Part shown: positions 51,872 through 59,854 of the stretch, one piece after another
How the letters are laid out: each line of letters starts with the position of its first letter
Position numbering within the stretch: position 1 is the first letter of the stretch
Origin: Blastococcus xanthinilyticus
GTDB taxonomy: Bacteria > Actinomycetota > Actinomycetes > Mycobacteriales > Geodermatophilaceae
Reading direction: 5' to 3'
NCBI RefSeq assembly: GCF_008124835.1
Contig: NZ_VNHW01000006.1
Location: forward strand, 1 to 64,000
DNA length: 64,000 nt
Made by a program: the position numbers and the translations under genes
Notes under the pieces: model-generated
Told to the model about the DNA's origin: nothing
What the model saw: the letters and a program-made list of their open reading frames with translations, nothing else
The model's database searches: none

Positions 51872-52075
51872 ATGGACAACGCCGATGACCTGCTGACCAC
51901 GGCCGAGGTTGCCCTGATCATGCGCTCGCCCGTCTCCACGCTGAGGTACTGGCGGCACCTCGGCACCGGCCCGGACAGCTTCCGTGTGGGACGTCGCGTG
52001 GTCTACCGGCGCGCTGACGTGACCGCGTGGCTCCATGAGCAGGCAGAAGCAGGGCGGGCTGAACGAGCGGGGTGA
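51872..52075 (+). CDS. Excisionase, MerR-type HTH
   Basis: This 67-residue protein is a winged/MerR-like HTH (LLTTAEVALIMRSPVSTLRY, then HLGTGPDSFRVGRRVVYR) typical of actinobacterial recombination directionality factors. It lies beside the convergent integrase, a common int-xis layout. ATG 51872 has AGAGAGG 6 nt upstream; the open frame extends 14 codons further. It should promote excision from the tRNA-Asn site. Confidence 0.85.
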   Translation: MDNADDLLTTAEVALIMRSPVSTLRYWRHLGTGPDSFRVGRRVVYRRADVTAWLHEQAEAGRAERAG

Positions 52076-52130
52076 GCGGCGGGAGTGAACGCCGCCCCGC
52101 CGCCGTGCCAACAATCCACTGCGATGCAGC

Positions 52131-53381
52131 TCATCGGTTCAGCACCCGCGCCGCCTCGGCGCTGACGACCTGTCGGCCGAAGTAGACGTCGAGCGTCATA
52201 GACGGGTTGGCGTGGCCCAGCTGGTCGGCCACCTGGCGTGGACTGAGGCCGGCCTCGTCGAGGCGCGTGGCGACGGTCTTCCGGAAGGTGTGCGAGGTGA
52301 CCCATGACCACGACCCCTCCTCGCAGCGGATGCGTCGCCCGCCTGCCCCGGCCCTGAAGGAGCCGTCCTCGTCGAGCTGGTAGCCCGTTCCGCCGCAGGT
52401 CTCGCACTCGAACGAGTCGAGCAACTGGCGGAGGTCTCCCGAGACGTTCGACGGATCCCGCAGGGCACCTGTCAGCTGCGAAGTGAAGACGACCTCAGCC
52501 GCCGTCTGCCGGCGGGGACTCACCTGCCGGTCCTGCAGCATCTGAACGGCGAACTCGGGCAGCGCGATGATCCGCCAGCCGGCAGTGGTCTTCGGCCGCG
52601 GCTGGACCGCCAGCCCGGCACCGGGAACGCGAACGACGGTGGCGTTCACCTCCCACGTCCCAGCCTTGAGATCGAGGATCGGCTTGCCGTCGCCGTTGGT
52701 TCCGTACCGCAGAGCCAGCGCCTCGCCGATCCGGCAGCCGGTGGCGAGCATCCAGTCGACGATGTCCGGCAAGTCGATCTCGACCGCGCGGTCGCTGGTC
52801 CGGAACAGCTCGACGAGTCGTCCGGTCTCCGCCGTAGTCAGTGCACGCGGCGCTCGCTTGCCGGTACTGAGCTTGGCAGTGGCGTCGCGGACCGGATTGA
52901 CCGCGACGGCGCCGTCCTGGATCGCCATCGCGAACATCCCGGAAAGGCACGCCCGCGCTGTCTTGGCCGCCCCCGGCCCGCTGCTCTTGGCGATGGCGGC
53001 CAGCGCCCGGCTGACTACTCCGGAGGTCACTTCGCGGATGCAGAGCTGACCGAACGCCGGCTTCACCTGCTTGCCGACCACCGAGCGGTAGGTGCGCTGC
53101 GTGCCGGTCGACCAGCCATGGTCGGCTTCGATCCAGGCGTCGGCCAACGTGGCCATTCGTGTTGCGGCAGTGAGCGCGCCGACGCCTCCGGGCGCCTGAC
53201 GGCTGGTGCACTCAGCTTTCAGTGCCCGTTCGGCGGCGGCGCGCGAAGGCCCCACCTTGGAGACCAGCCGGACCCTGCCGTCGTAGTCGCGGAACTTGAC
53301 CCGGGCTTTGACCCGGCCGTTGGGCAGCGTGGCGAACAGGACCTTGCCGCTGGTGCCCAGCGGCAGCGGGGGACGGCCCAC
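52131..53381 (-). CDS. int: Tyrosine recombinase integrase
   Basis: This 416-residue integrase has a SAM-like core-binding domain and a catalytic domain with Arg in LATGCRIGEALALRY, HxxR in SHTFRKTVATRL, His in LGHANPSM and the nucleophile Tyr in TLDVYFGRQV. A cysteine-containing insertion (CETCGGTGYQ, CEEGSW) lies before the HxxR. GTG 53381 has GGAGG 6 nt upstream; the open frame continues through the tRNA-Asn gene and cannot be genuine there. It should act at the tRNA 3' end. Confidence 0.93.
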   Translation of the reverse strand: MGRPPLPLGTSGKVLFATLPNGRVKARVKFRDYDGRVRLVSKVGPSRAAAERALKAECTSRQAPGGVGALTAATRMATLADAWIEADHGWSTGTQRTYRSVVGKQVKPAFGQLCIREVTSGVVSRALAAIAKSSGPGAAKTARACLSGMFAMAIQDGAVAVNPVRDATAKLSTGKRAPRALTTAETGRLVELFRTSDRAVEIDLPDIVDWMLATGCRIGEALALRYGTNGDGKPILDLKAGTWEVNATVVRVPGAGLAVQPRPKTTAGWRIIALPEFAVQMLQDRQVSPRRQTAAEVVFTSQLTGALRDPSNVSGDLRQLLDSFECETCGGTGYQLDEDGSFRAGAGGRRIRCEEGSWSWVTSHTFRKTVATRLDEAGLSPRQVADQLGHANPSMTLDVYFGRQVVSAEAARVLNR

Positions 53382-53403
53382 CAGGCACCTCCGACACCAA
53401 GTA

Positions 53404-53424
53404 AAGAGTGCCTTAAGAGTGCCT
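53404..53424. repeat. Direct repeats, candidate integrase arm sites
   Basis: AAGAGTGCCT occurs twice, at 53404-53413 and 53415-53424, in the short gap between the integrase and the tRNA terminator. Short direct repeats beside the core are typical of arm-type sites for tyrosine integrases. Confidence 0.55.
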
Positions 53425-53445
53425 GACCCATCTGACAGAGACAAC

Positions 53446-53483
53446 AGAAAAGCCCCTGACCGGCGTCTTCGCTGGTCAGGGGC
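53446..53483 (-). terminator. tRNA-Asn terminator
   Basis: Reading on the minus strand, a perfect 10-bp stem (53474-53483 with 53452-53461) closes a 12-nt loop and runs into TTTTCT. It follows the tRNA-Asn gene immediately and separates it from the integrase. Confidence 0.85.
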
Positions 53484-53491
53484 TTGATTTG

Positions 53492-53564
53492 CTCCCCCGA
53501 CTGGACTTGAACCAGTAACCCTGCGATTAACAGTCGCATGCTCTGCCAATTGAGCTACGGGGGA
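53492..53564 (-). tRNA. tRNA-Asn (GTT)
   Basis: The 73-nt gene has a 7-bp acceptor stem (TCCCCCG with CGGGGGA) and discriminator G; the anticodon loop reads CTGTTAA, giving anticodon GTT for asparagine. The T loop has the standard GTTCAAGTC. CCA is not encoded. The gene is intact, and its 3' end faces the integrase, so it is the probable attachment site. Confidence 0.97.
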
Positions 53565-53702
53565 TCAGCGGTACGACCCGCTGGCCCGACGAGAGTACCC
53601 CACGCTCGGGGGGCTCCCGCAGGTGGCTCGCGAGCGGCGCAGCGATCCCCGCCACAGGTACCGTGACCGTCGTTCACCGCCCGTCCACCCTGGAGGTTCC
53701 CC

Positions 53703-53915
53703 GTGGCCAAGCTGTCGTTCCTCGCCGGATTCGGTGCTGGCTACGTCCTCGGGTCGCGCGCCGGCCGGGAGCGCTACGAGCAGATCCGCCGCGCTTGGGA
53801 CCACGCCAAGGACGACCCGCGCCTGCAGAGCATCGCCGGCATGGCGCAGGCCAAGGCCGACGACGCCGTCTCCACCCTCAAGGCCCAGCTGGGCAACGAG
53901 GCCCCGCCACGCTGA
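53703..53915 (+). CDS. YtxH-like small protein
   Basis: The 70-residue protein has a short hydrophobic start (LSFLAGFGAGYVLGSRAGRE) and a charged helical part (RYEQIRRAWDHAKDDPRLQS), typical of YtxH-type small proteins of unknown role in actinobacteria. The hydrophobic part could anchor it weakly in the membrane. GTG 53703 has GGAGG upstream. It is the first chromosomal gene past the tRNA and is convergent with the gene at 53916-54464. Confidence 0.78.
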   Translation: MAKLSFLAGFGAGYVLGSRAGRERYEQIRRAWDHAKDDPRLQSIAGMAQAKADDAVSTLKAQLGNEAPPR

Positions 53916-54464
53916 TCAGTCGGGGCTCTCGGCCGCCAGCGCCTCGCTGAGCTTCTGCCGCGCGGTCTCGCGGGCGGCCGGGTCCTCGCGGTCGGCGTCG
54001 TCGTCGAAGACCACCGTCCACTCACGTACGGGCTGACCGGGCACCCGGCGGGCGACCAGCACCAGCCCACCACGGCCGGGGAGCGGCACCCGCCGGCTGG
54101 TGACGATCGTCTGGTCCACCCGCCGGCGCACGACCGCCGGGAGATCACCGGCGCCGGCGAGGGCGTGCCGGACCTCCGGCAGCCGCGCCTGCACGCCGGG
54201 CTCCACCTCGGTCAAGGGCGTCACGGTGAAGGTGCCGCCGCCGTCGGCGGTGGCGGCCCACCGGGCGTGCCCGACCTCGTGCCACGGCAGCAGGTCGCTT
54301 CCCGAGCCGCTCACCCGGCGCAGCCCGCGGGTGGTGGCAACCAGCCAGCCGGCGTCGCGGGCGAGCGCGCCCCACGCGAGCGGGTCCTCGTCCGGGGGGA
54401 CCGCGGCCACGACCTGTTCCGGCGGCCGGGCGAACCGGCGGCGCAGGTTGTCGAGCAGGCTCAC
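53916..54464 (-). CDS. Conserved actinobacterial protein, unknown
   Basis: The 182-residue protein (MSLLDNLRRRFARPPEQVVA...) shows a pattern of beta strands (WLVATTRGLRRV, ARWAATADGGGTFTV, GGLVLVARRVP) of PH-like type, but I recognise no function. GTG 54464 overlaps the dnaG stop (GTGA), so it is translated with primase. Such genes beside dnaG are common in Geodermatophilaceae-like genomes, to my knowledge without a defined role. Confidence 0.72.
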   Translation of the reverse strand: MSLLDNLRRRFARPPEQVVAAVPPDEDPLAWGALARDAGWLVATTRGLRRVSGSGSDLLPWHEVGHARWAATADGGGTFTVTPLTEVEPGVQARLPEVRHALAGAGDLPAVVRRRVDQTIVTSRRVPLPGRGGLVLVARRVPGQPVREWTVVFDDDADREDPAARETARQKLSEALAAESPD

Positions 54465-56347
54465 GCCGCCCCGCCCATCGCCCGCTTGCGCAGCGAGATC
54501 GCCAGCTGCTCGAGGTCCATGAGCTTCTTGAACGCCTTCATGTACTCCTCGCCGGACTCCACCGGGTTCATCCGCTGCAGCCGGCCCTTCAGCGCCTGGA
54601 TCTCCCGGACGGTCGCCATCTCCTGCAGCCGCGCCAGGATCGCGTTCACGTAGGCGGCGTCGGACACCCCGCTCACCGAGCGCATGGGCTCCACCGCGAG
54701 CGCGGTGAGCAGCGCCCGGGCGCTCTCCCGCTCGCAGTGCGCGGCGACCTCATCGATCCAGGCCGGGCCGGTGACGGAGGCGCCCCCCGCGCCGCCGGCC
54801 GCCACCACGGCAGCGGCGACGGCGGCGTAGTCGGCATCGGTGTAGGCCGACGGCAGGATGGCGTCGAACTGCGGGCCGGCGAACTCCGGCGCCTGCAGCG
54901 CCGCCTTGACGGCCTCCCGCTCGACGGCGACGGCGGCGTCGTCAGGGGTGCGCTTGGGCGCGCGCGGGCGCCCCCGGGACGGCGCCCCTCCTCCGTCGCC
55001 GGTGAGCCGGCGCACCCGCTCCAGCACTTCGGCCTCATCCAGGTTGCCGATCATCCCGGCGAGCTCGCGGGCATAGGCCGGCCGCAGCGCATGGTCCTTG
55101 ATCCCGGCGACCAGCGGCACGGTCTTCTCCAGCGCGGCGACCCGCCCCTCGACGGTGTCGAGGTCGTAGCCGGCCAGCGTCGTCCGCAGCACGAAGGCGA
55201 TCAGCGGGGTGCGCCGGGCGACGAGGTCGCGGACGGCGGCGTCGCCGTGCTCCTGGCGCAGCTCGCACGGATCACGCCCCTCGGACTCGACGGCGACGAA
55301 CGTCTGCCCGACGAACCGCTGGTCCTCCGCGAAGGTCTTCATCGCCGCGGCCTGCCCGGCTGCGTCACCGTCGAAGGTGTAGACGACCTCCCCGCGGAAC
55401 TCGTCCTGGTCCATGAGCAGCCGGCGCAGCACGCCGATGTGCTCGGCGCCGAACGCGGTGCCGCAGGAGGCCACCGCCGTCGTGACCCCGGCCAGGTGGC
55501 AGGCCATCACGTCGGTGTAGCCCTCGACGACGACCGCCTGGTGCCGCTTGGCGATGTCCCGCTTGGCCCGGTCGATGCCGTAGAGGACGGTGCTCTTCTT
55601 GTAGAGCGGGGTCTCGGGCGTGTTCAGGTACTTCGGGCCCGGGTCGTCGTCCATGAGCTTGCGGGCGCCGAAGCCGATGACGTCGCCGGTGATGTCCTTG
55701 ATCGGCCAGACCAGCCGCCGGTGGAACCGGTCGATGAGCGTGCCGCGCGAGGACTCCTTGGCCAGCCCGCCGGTGACCAGCTCGGCCTGGCTGAAGCCCT
55801 TGGCGCGGAGGTGCCGGGTGAGGGCGTCCCAGCCGCCCGGCGCGTAGCCGCAGCCGAAGTCCAGCGCGGCCTGCCGGTCGAACGCGCGGTCGGCGAGGAA
55901 CTGCCGGGCCGGCGCGGCCTCCGGGGAACCCAGCTGCTCGGCGTAGAAGGCCGCCGCCGCGGTGTTGGCCGCGACCAGGCGCGCCCGCTGCCCGACCGAC
56001 GCCCGGTCCGGCCCCGCGGTGGGCCGGCCGCCGTCGTCCTCGTACTTGAGCTCGATGTTCGCCCGCCCGGCCAGCAGCTCGACGGCCTCGGTGAACGACA
56101 GGTGGTCGATCTGCTGGATGAAGGAGATGACATCGCCGCCAGCCCCGCACCCGAAGCAGTGCCAGAGGTTTCTCGACGGCGTCACCTGGAACGACGGCGA
56201 CTTCTCGTCGTGGAACGGGCACAGCCCCTTGAGACTGCCGCCACCGGCGCGCTTGAGCTGCAGGTGCTCGCCGACGATCTCGTCGATCTTGCTCCGGTCG
56301 CGGACCAGCGCGATGTCCGCGGCCCGGATGCGGCCCCGGCCGGCCAT
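54461..56347 (-). CDS. dnaG: DNA primase
   Basis: The 628-residue primase has a CHC2 zinc finger (CPFHDEKSPSF...CFGCGAGG, about residues 42-68), a DnaG core and TOPRIM motifs VVVEGYTDVMA (about 265) and TFDGDAAGQ (about 320). It synthesises primers for lagging-strand replication. The start is ATG 56347, one base into the stop of the preceding gene; the longer frame to 56869 belongs to that gene's shadow. A C-terminal DnaB-binding helical domain is present. Confidence 0.95.
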   Translation of the reverse strand: MAGRGRIRAADIALVRDRSKIDEIVGEHLQLKRAGGGSLKGLCPFHDEKSPSFQVTPSRNLWHCFGCGAGGDVISFIQQIDHLSFTEAVELLAGRANIELKYEDDGGRPTAGPDRASVGQRARLVAANTAAAAFYAEQLGSPEAAPARQFLADRAFDRQAALDFGCGYAPGGWDALTRHLRAKGFSQAELVTGGLAKESSRGTLIDRFHRRLVWPIKDITGDVIGFGARKLMDDDPGPKYLNTPETPLYKKSTVLYGIDRAKRDIAKRHQAVVVEGYTDVMACHLAGVTTAVASCGTAFGAEHIGVLRRLLMDQDEFRGEVVYTFDGDAAGQAAAMKTFAEDQRFVGQTFVAVESEGRDPCELRQEHGDAAVRDLVARRTPLIAFVLRTTLAGYDLDTVEGRVAALEKTVPLVAGIKDHALRPAYARELAGMIGNLDEAEVLERVRRLTGDGGGAPSRGRPRAPKRTPDDAAVAVEREAVKAALQAPEFAGPQFDAILPSAYTDADYAAVAAAVVAAGGAGGASVTGPAWIDEVAAHCERESARALLTALAVEPMRSVSGVSDAAYVNAILARLQEMATVREIQALKGRLQRMNPVESGEEYMKAFKKLMDLEQLAISLRKRAMGGAA

Positions 56348-56820
56348 CAGGCCGCCGCCGCGGCGGAACGACGGCGCATCACGTGCTCCCACCACAGCAG
56401 GAAGAGCTGCTGCTCCAGCGGCAGCGTGCCGTCGAGGGTGATGGTGGCTCGCGGCATCCAGCCCGGGGTGCTGCCGCTCTCGGCCGCCGGGCGCCCGTGC
56501 ACCAGGAACCGGTGGGTGCCCTTCCACCAGGACGCCGGCCGCACCTCCACCGCCGTGCCCTCCAGGTCGATCGCCCAGGTGCCCTTCCACACCGAAACCT
56601 GCCGGGCCCGCAGCCGGACGGCGTCCTCCGGGTCGCCCGCCCGGCGCCCGGTCAGCTCGCGCTTGCGCCGGGTGAACTCCCACGTCACACCGCCGACCGA
56701 GACCGTCGCGGCCTCCTTCCAGGTGGAGGCACGCAGCGTCGCCACCACCTCGTCGTCCCGCAGGACGGGCAGGACGCCCTTCGGGCAGCCGTGCGAACCG
56801 GCCTTGCCGAGCTCCAGCAC
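56347..56820 (-). CDS. Conserved protein upstream of dnaG, unknown
   Basis: The 157-residue product (MLELGKAGSHGCPKGVLPV...) is rich in beta-strand and Trp residues (VTWEFTRRKREL, VSVWKGTWAIDLEG), with no recognised catalytic motif. It may be a lipid- or phospholipid-scramblase-like barrel, but that is speculation. GTG 56820 has GGGAGGGA upstream. The gene overlaps dnaG at a single junction, so it is probably transcribed with it. Confidence 0.7.
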   Translation of the reverse strand: MLELGKAGSHGCPKGVLPVLRDDEVVATLRASTWKEAATVSVGGVTWEFTRRKRELTGRRAGDPEDAVRLRARQVSVWKGTWAIDLEGTAVEVRPASWWKGTHRFLVHGRPAAESGSTPGWMPRATITLDGTLPLEQQLFLLWWEHVMRRRSAAAAA

Positions 56821-56834
56821 GGTCGTCCCTCCCC

Positions 56835-57458
56835 TCAGCCGATGCCGGGTGCGCCGGCGACGCTCTCACCGGTCACGCGGTAGAGCAGGTACGCAGCAGT
56901 CTCCCGCAGGATGTAGCGGAGCTGGGTGGCGCGGGTCTGGACGGCGGGGCCCTGCCGGGTGGGCGAGCTCTCCGCGTCGATGCCGGCGTCCTCGGCCATC
57001 CGCTCGGCGCGCATCGCGTGCCACGGGTCGGTGACCAGCACGGCGCTGCCCCAGCCGCGCTCACGGAACGCCGCGCCCACCGCGCGCATGCTCTCCAGGG
57101 TGTCCACGCCCTCCTGCACGGGGAGCAGCGCGTCGGCCGGCACCCCGGCCGCGGTGAGGTAGTCGCGCCCGGCCTCGGCCTCGGTGAACTGGTCACCGGC
57201 CGCCTTGCCGCCGACCGTGACGATGACCGGGGCGACACCCTGCTCGTAGAGGGCGAGCGCGTGCTCGAGCCGCGCCTCGAAGATCGAGGACGGGACGCCG
57301 TTGTACTGCGCCGACCCGAGCACCACGATCGCGTCCGACGGCGGTCGCGCGTCCTGCCTGGCGGTGTACCAGATGGCCAGCGCGGTCGAGACCACGAGCA
57401 GCACGGCGGCGAGGACCCCGGCCCCCACGACCCGCGTCAGCAGACTCCGAACCACCAC
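56835..57458 (-). CDS. YdcF/SanA-family (DUF218) protein
   Basis: The 207-residue protein has one N-terminal membrane helix (VGAGVLAAVLLVVSTALAIW) and a DUF218 domain with DAIVVLGSAQYNGVPS, VIVTVGGKA and VLVTDPWHAMRAERM, which are the SanA/ElyC/YdcF signatures. Family members act in envelope metabolism or stress, with substrate unclear. It lies upstream of the gene at 56347 on the same strand and is divergent from the aztD gene. Confidence 0.85.
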   Translation of the reverse strand: MVVRSLLTRVVGAGVLAAVLLVVSTALAIWYTARQDARPPSDAIVVLGSAQYNGVPSSIFEARLEHALALYEQGVAPVIVTVGGKAAGDQFTEAEAGRDYLTAAGVPADALLPVQEGVDTLESMRAVGAAFRERGWGSAVLVTDPWHAMRAERMAEDAGIDAESSPTRQGPAVQTRATQLRYILRETAAYLLYRVTGESVAGAPGIG

Positions 57459-57542
57459 CCGTCATGGGTACCACGCGGAGCCGACGACGCGGAGAGGCCC
57501 GGTGGGGGCAGGTCCGTCCCGCCGATGCGCCCACCCGACTGC

Positions 57543-57557
57543 TGAGAACGGTTATCG
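57543..57557 (+). promoter_or_regulatory. Zur-box-like operator upstream of aztD
   Basis: TGAGAACGGTTATCG matches the actinobacterial Zur consensus TGAAAACGGTTTTCA at 12 of 15 positions, and the box lies 49 bp upstream of aztD. It indicates zinc repression of the aztD-aztC pair. Confidence 0.75.
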
Positions 57558-57605
57558 TTATGAGTAGGGTGACGGCGATCCGATCCACCGACCCCAGGAG
57601 CACCC

Positions 57606-58937
57606 GTGCGCCTCCTCTCCCCTCCCCCGCTGCGCGCCGCCGCGCTCGCGGCCGCCCTCCCGCTCGCGCTGGCCACCGGCTGCGGCACGGCCGACACCGG
57701 CGGCACCGCCGCGCCGGCCTCGGCGACGACACCCGCCGCCGAGGAGCCCACCGAGGTGGGAGCCAACAAGCCCCGCCTGGCCGTCACCTACGACGGCGGG
57801 CTGCTGGTGGTGGACGCCACCACCCTCGAGGTGCTCGCCGACGAGTCGCTCGACGGCTTCAACCGGCTCAACCCCGCCGGCGACGGCCGCCACTTCCTCG
57901 TGTCCACCCAGGGCGGCTTCCGCCTCCTCGACGGCGGCGCCTGGGCCGAGCCGCACGGCGACCACTCGCACTACTACACCGCCGACCCCGAGCTGACCGA
58001 CGTGGTGTTCGACGCCGAGAAGCCCGGCCACGTGGTCGCCCATGCCGGCCGCACCGTCCTCTTCGACGACGGCACCGGGGAAGTCACCGCCTTCGACAGC
58101 GCGCACATCGCCGACGAGGACGTCGAGCTCCGGCAGTTCTCCACCCCCGAGGCCCACCACGGCGTCGCCGTGGAGCTCGAGGACGGCACCATGCTGGTCT
58201 CCGACGGCACCGAGGAGGCGCGCAGCGGCGTCCGCATCCTCGACGCCGACGGCGAGGAGATCGCCGCCCGCGACGACTGCCCCGCCGTGCACGGGGAGAC
58301 GGTGGCCGCCGACGAGGCGATCGTCATCGGCTGCCAGGACGGCGCCGTGCTCTACACCGGCGGCGAGCTCACCAAGATCCAGAGCCCCGACGCGTACGGG
58401 CGCATCGGCAACCAGTTCGGCACCGACACCTCGCCCATCGTGCTCGGCGACTACGAGCGCAGCGCCGAGGACCGGTCCAGCACCGTGGCGCTGATCGACA
58501 CCACCACCGCGGAGCTGCGCCTGGTCGACCTCCCCGCGCCGTACTGGTACCGCTCCTTCGCCCGCGGCGAGAACGGCGAGGCCCTGGTCCTGACCTACGA
58601 CGGCTCCCTGCAGGTGATCGACCCGGCCACCGGCACCATCACGAGCTCCATCCCCGTCACCGGCGCGTGGGAGGAGTCCGACGACTGGCAGGACCCGCAC
58701 CCCAACGTCGTCGTCGTCGACGGCATGGCCTACGTGACCGACCCGGCCACCCAGCAGATCCACGCGGTCGACATCGAGGGCGGCGAGGTCTGGAAGAGCG
58801 CCGACCTGGGCGTGACCCCCAACGAGCTCGCGGGTGTCTCGGGTGACGTCGAGGAGCACGCCGCCCACGAGCACGAGGACGGCGAGCACGAGGGCGACGA
58901 GCACGAGGACGACGAGCACACCGAGAGCACCGAGTGA
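57606..58937 (+). CDS. aztD: AztD-like zinc chaperone lipoprotein
   Basis: The 443-residue exported protein has a lipobox (LALATGCGTA), then a seven-bladed-propeller-like series (YDGGLLVVDATTLEVLADES and repeated DG/GG turns), His-rich positions (HGDHSHYY near 118) and a C-terminal Glu/His tail (EHEDGEHEGDEH). AztD delivers zinc to AztC. GTG 57606 has AGGAG 6 nt upstream. It overlaps the aztC start (GTGA), so the two are coupled, under the Zur-like box. Confidence 0.88.
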   Translation: MRLLSPPPLRAAALAAALPLALATGCGTADTGGTAAPASATTPAAEEPTEVGANKPRLAVTYDGGLLVVDATTLEVLADESLDGFNRLNPAGDGRHFLVSTQGGFRLLDGGAWAEPHGDHSHYYTADPELTDVVFDAEKPGHVVAHAGRTVLFDDGTGEVTAFDSAHIADEDVELRQFSTPEAHHGVAVELEDGTMLVSDGTEEARSGVRILDADGEEIAARDDCPAVHGETVAADEAIVIGCQDGAVLYTGGELTKIQSPDAYGRIGNQFGTDTSPIVLGDYERSAEDRSSTVALIDTTTAELRLVDLPAPYWYRSFARGENGEALVLTYDGSLQVIDPATGTITSSIPVTGAWEESDDWQDPHPNVVVVDGMAYVTDPATQQIHAVDIEGGEVWKSADLGVTPNELAGVSGDVEEHAAHEHEDGEHEGDEHEDDEHTESTE

Positions 58938-59806
58938 CCGGCGCCGGTGCCGCGCGGAGGGCAGCCCTCGCCGGGCTGCTCCTCTGCGCGGTCTCCGGCT
59001 GCGGTGGGAGCCCGGCCGGGGCCTCGGACGGCACGCTGGACGTCGTCGTCTCCTCCTACCCGCTGCAGTACGTCGCCGAGGAGGTCGGCGGCGAGCAGGT
59101 GACGGTCACGAACCTCGTCCCGCCCGGCGGTGACACCCATGGGCTGGAGCTCGCGCCGCGCGACGTCGTGACCGTGGGCGAGGCCGACCTCGTCGTCCAC
59201 CTGCCCGGCGGGCTGCAGCCGGGCGTCGACCAGGTCCTGGACCAGCAGCCGCCGGAGCACCTGGTGGACGCCGCCACCGTGGCCGACCGGGGGGCGGACC
59301 CGCACTTCTGGCTCGACCCGCTCCGGCTGGCCGAGCTCGGCCGGCTGGTCGCCGACGAGCTGGCCGCGCTCGACCCCGACTCCGCGGCCGACTACGCCGC
59401 CGCGGCCGACCGGCTGGCGGACTCGCTCGCGGGGATCGACGAGGAGTACGCCGAGGCCCTGGCGCCCTGCCAGGGGGCCACGCTGCTCGCGACGCACGAG
59501 GCGTTCGGCTACCTCACCGACCGGTACGGGCTGCGGCAGGTCGGGGTGGCCGGCCTCGACCCGCAGGTCGAGCCGCCGCCCAGCCGGGTGCGGGCCGCCG
59601 CCGACGCGGTCCGCGAGTCGGGGGCCCGCACGATCTTCTTCGAGACGGCGGCGGGCTCGTCGGTGGCCGAGGTGCTCGCCGCCGACCTCGGGCTGGACAC
59701 CGCCGTTTTGCACCCGATCGAGCGGGTGCTGGCCGACGAGACCTATCCGGAGCTCATGGCGGCCAACCTGCAGGCGCTGCGCACCGGGCTGGTCTGCACC
59801 GGCTGA
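58934..59806 (+). CDS. aztC: AztC-like zinc ABC transporter binding protein
   Basis: The 290-residue lipoprotein (lipobox AVSGCGGS) is a cluster A-I metal-binding protein: VSSYPLQYVAEEVGG, PPGGDTHGLELAPRDV, ADPHFWLDPLRL and THEAFGYLT (metal ligands including His, His and the late Asp/Glu). It lacks the His-rich loop of ZnuA, as AztC does, consistent with its AztD partner. No permease or ATPase follows; those genes must lie elsewhere. GTG 58934 overlaps the aztD stop (GTGA). Confidence 0.87.
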   Translation: MTGAGAARRAALAGLLLCAVSGCGGSPAGASDGTLDVVVSSYPLQYVAEEVGGEQVTVTNLVPPGGDTHGLELAPRDVVTVGEADLVVHLPGGLQPGVDQVLDQQPPEHLVDAATVADRGADPHFWLDPLRLAELGRLVADELAALDPDSAADYAAAADRLADSLAGIDEEYAEALAPCQGATLLATHEAFGYLTDRYGLRQVGVAGLDPQVEPPPSRVRAAADAVRESGARTIFFETAAGSSVAEVLAADLGLDTAVLHPIERVLADETYPELMAANLQALRTGLVCTG

Positions 59807-59814
59807 CCACGGCG

Positions 59815-59847
59815 GAGGCCCTCGACCGCATGGCGGTCGAGGGCCTC
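59815..59847. terminator. Bidirectional hairpin between aztC and ppdK
   Basis: A perfect 15-bp stem (59815-59829 with 59833-59847) and a 3-nt loop separate the convergent aztC and ppdK genes. No T-tract follows, as is common here. Confidence 0.85.
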
Positions 59848-59854
59848 TCGCGGC

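Larger units (their letters stand above)
1..53491. mobile_element. Integrative and conjugative element at tRNA-Asn (left end outside window)
   Basis: A tyrosine integrase and an excisionase lie directly beside the 3' end of a tRNA-Asn gene, the classic arrangement for tRNA-targeted integration. The DNA leftwards holds a MobF relaxase, a full T4SS operon, a Tad pilus operon, two likely defence modules and a metal-resistance island, while housekeeping genes start right of the tRNA. I found no second copy of the tRNA 3' end inside the window, so the distal att site is probably to the left of position 1. The right boundary is inferred from the tRNA 3' end, not from a paired repeat. Confidence 0.82.

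Noticed and set aside
53382-53549. Extension of the integrase frame across the tRNA-Asn gene
   Set aside because: Coding through an intact tRNA and its terminator is not credible; GTG 53381 has a strong ribosome site.
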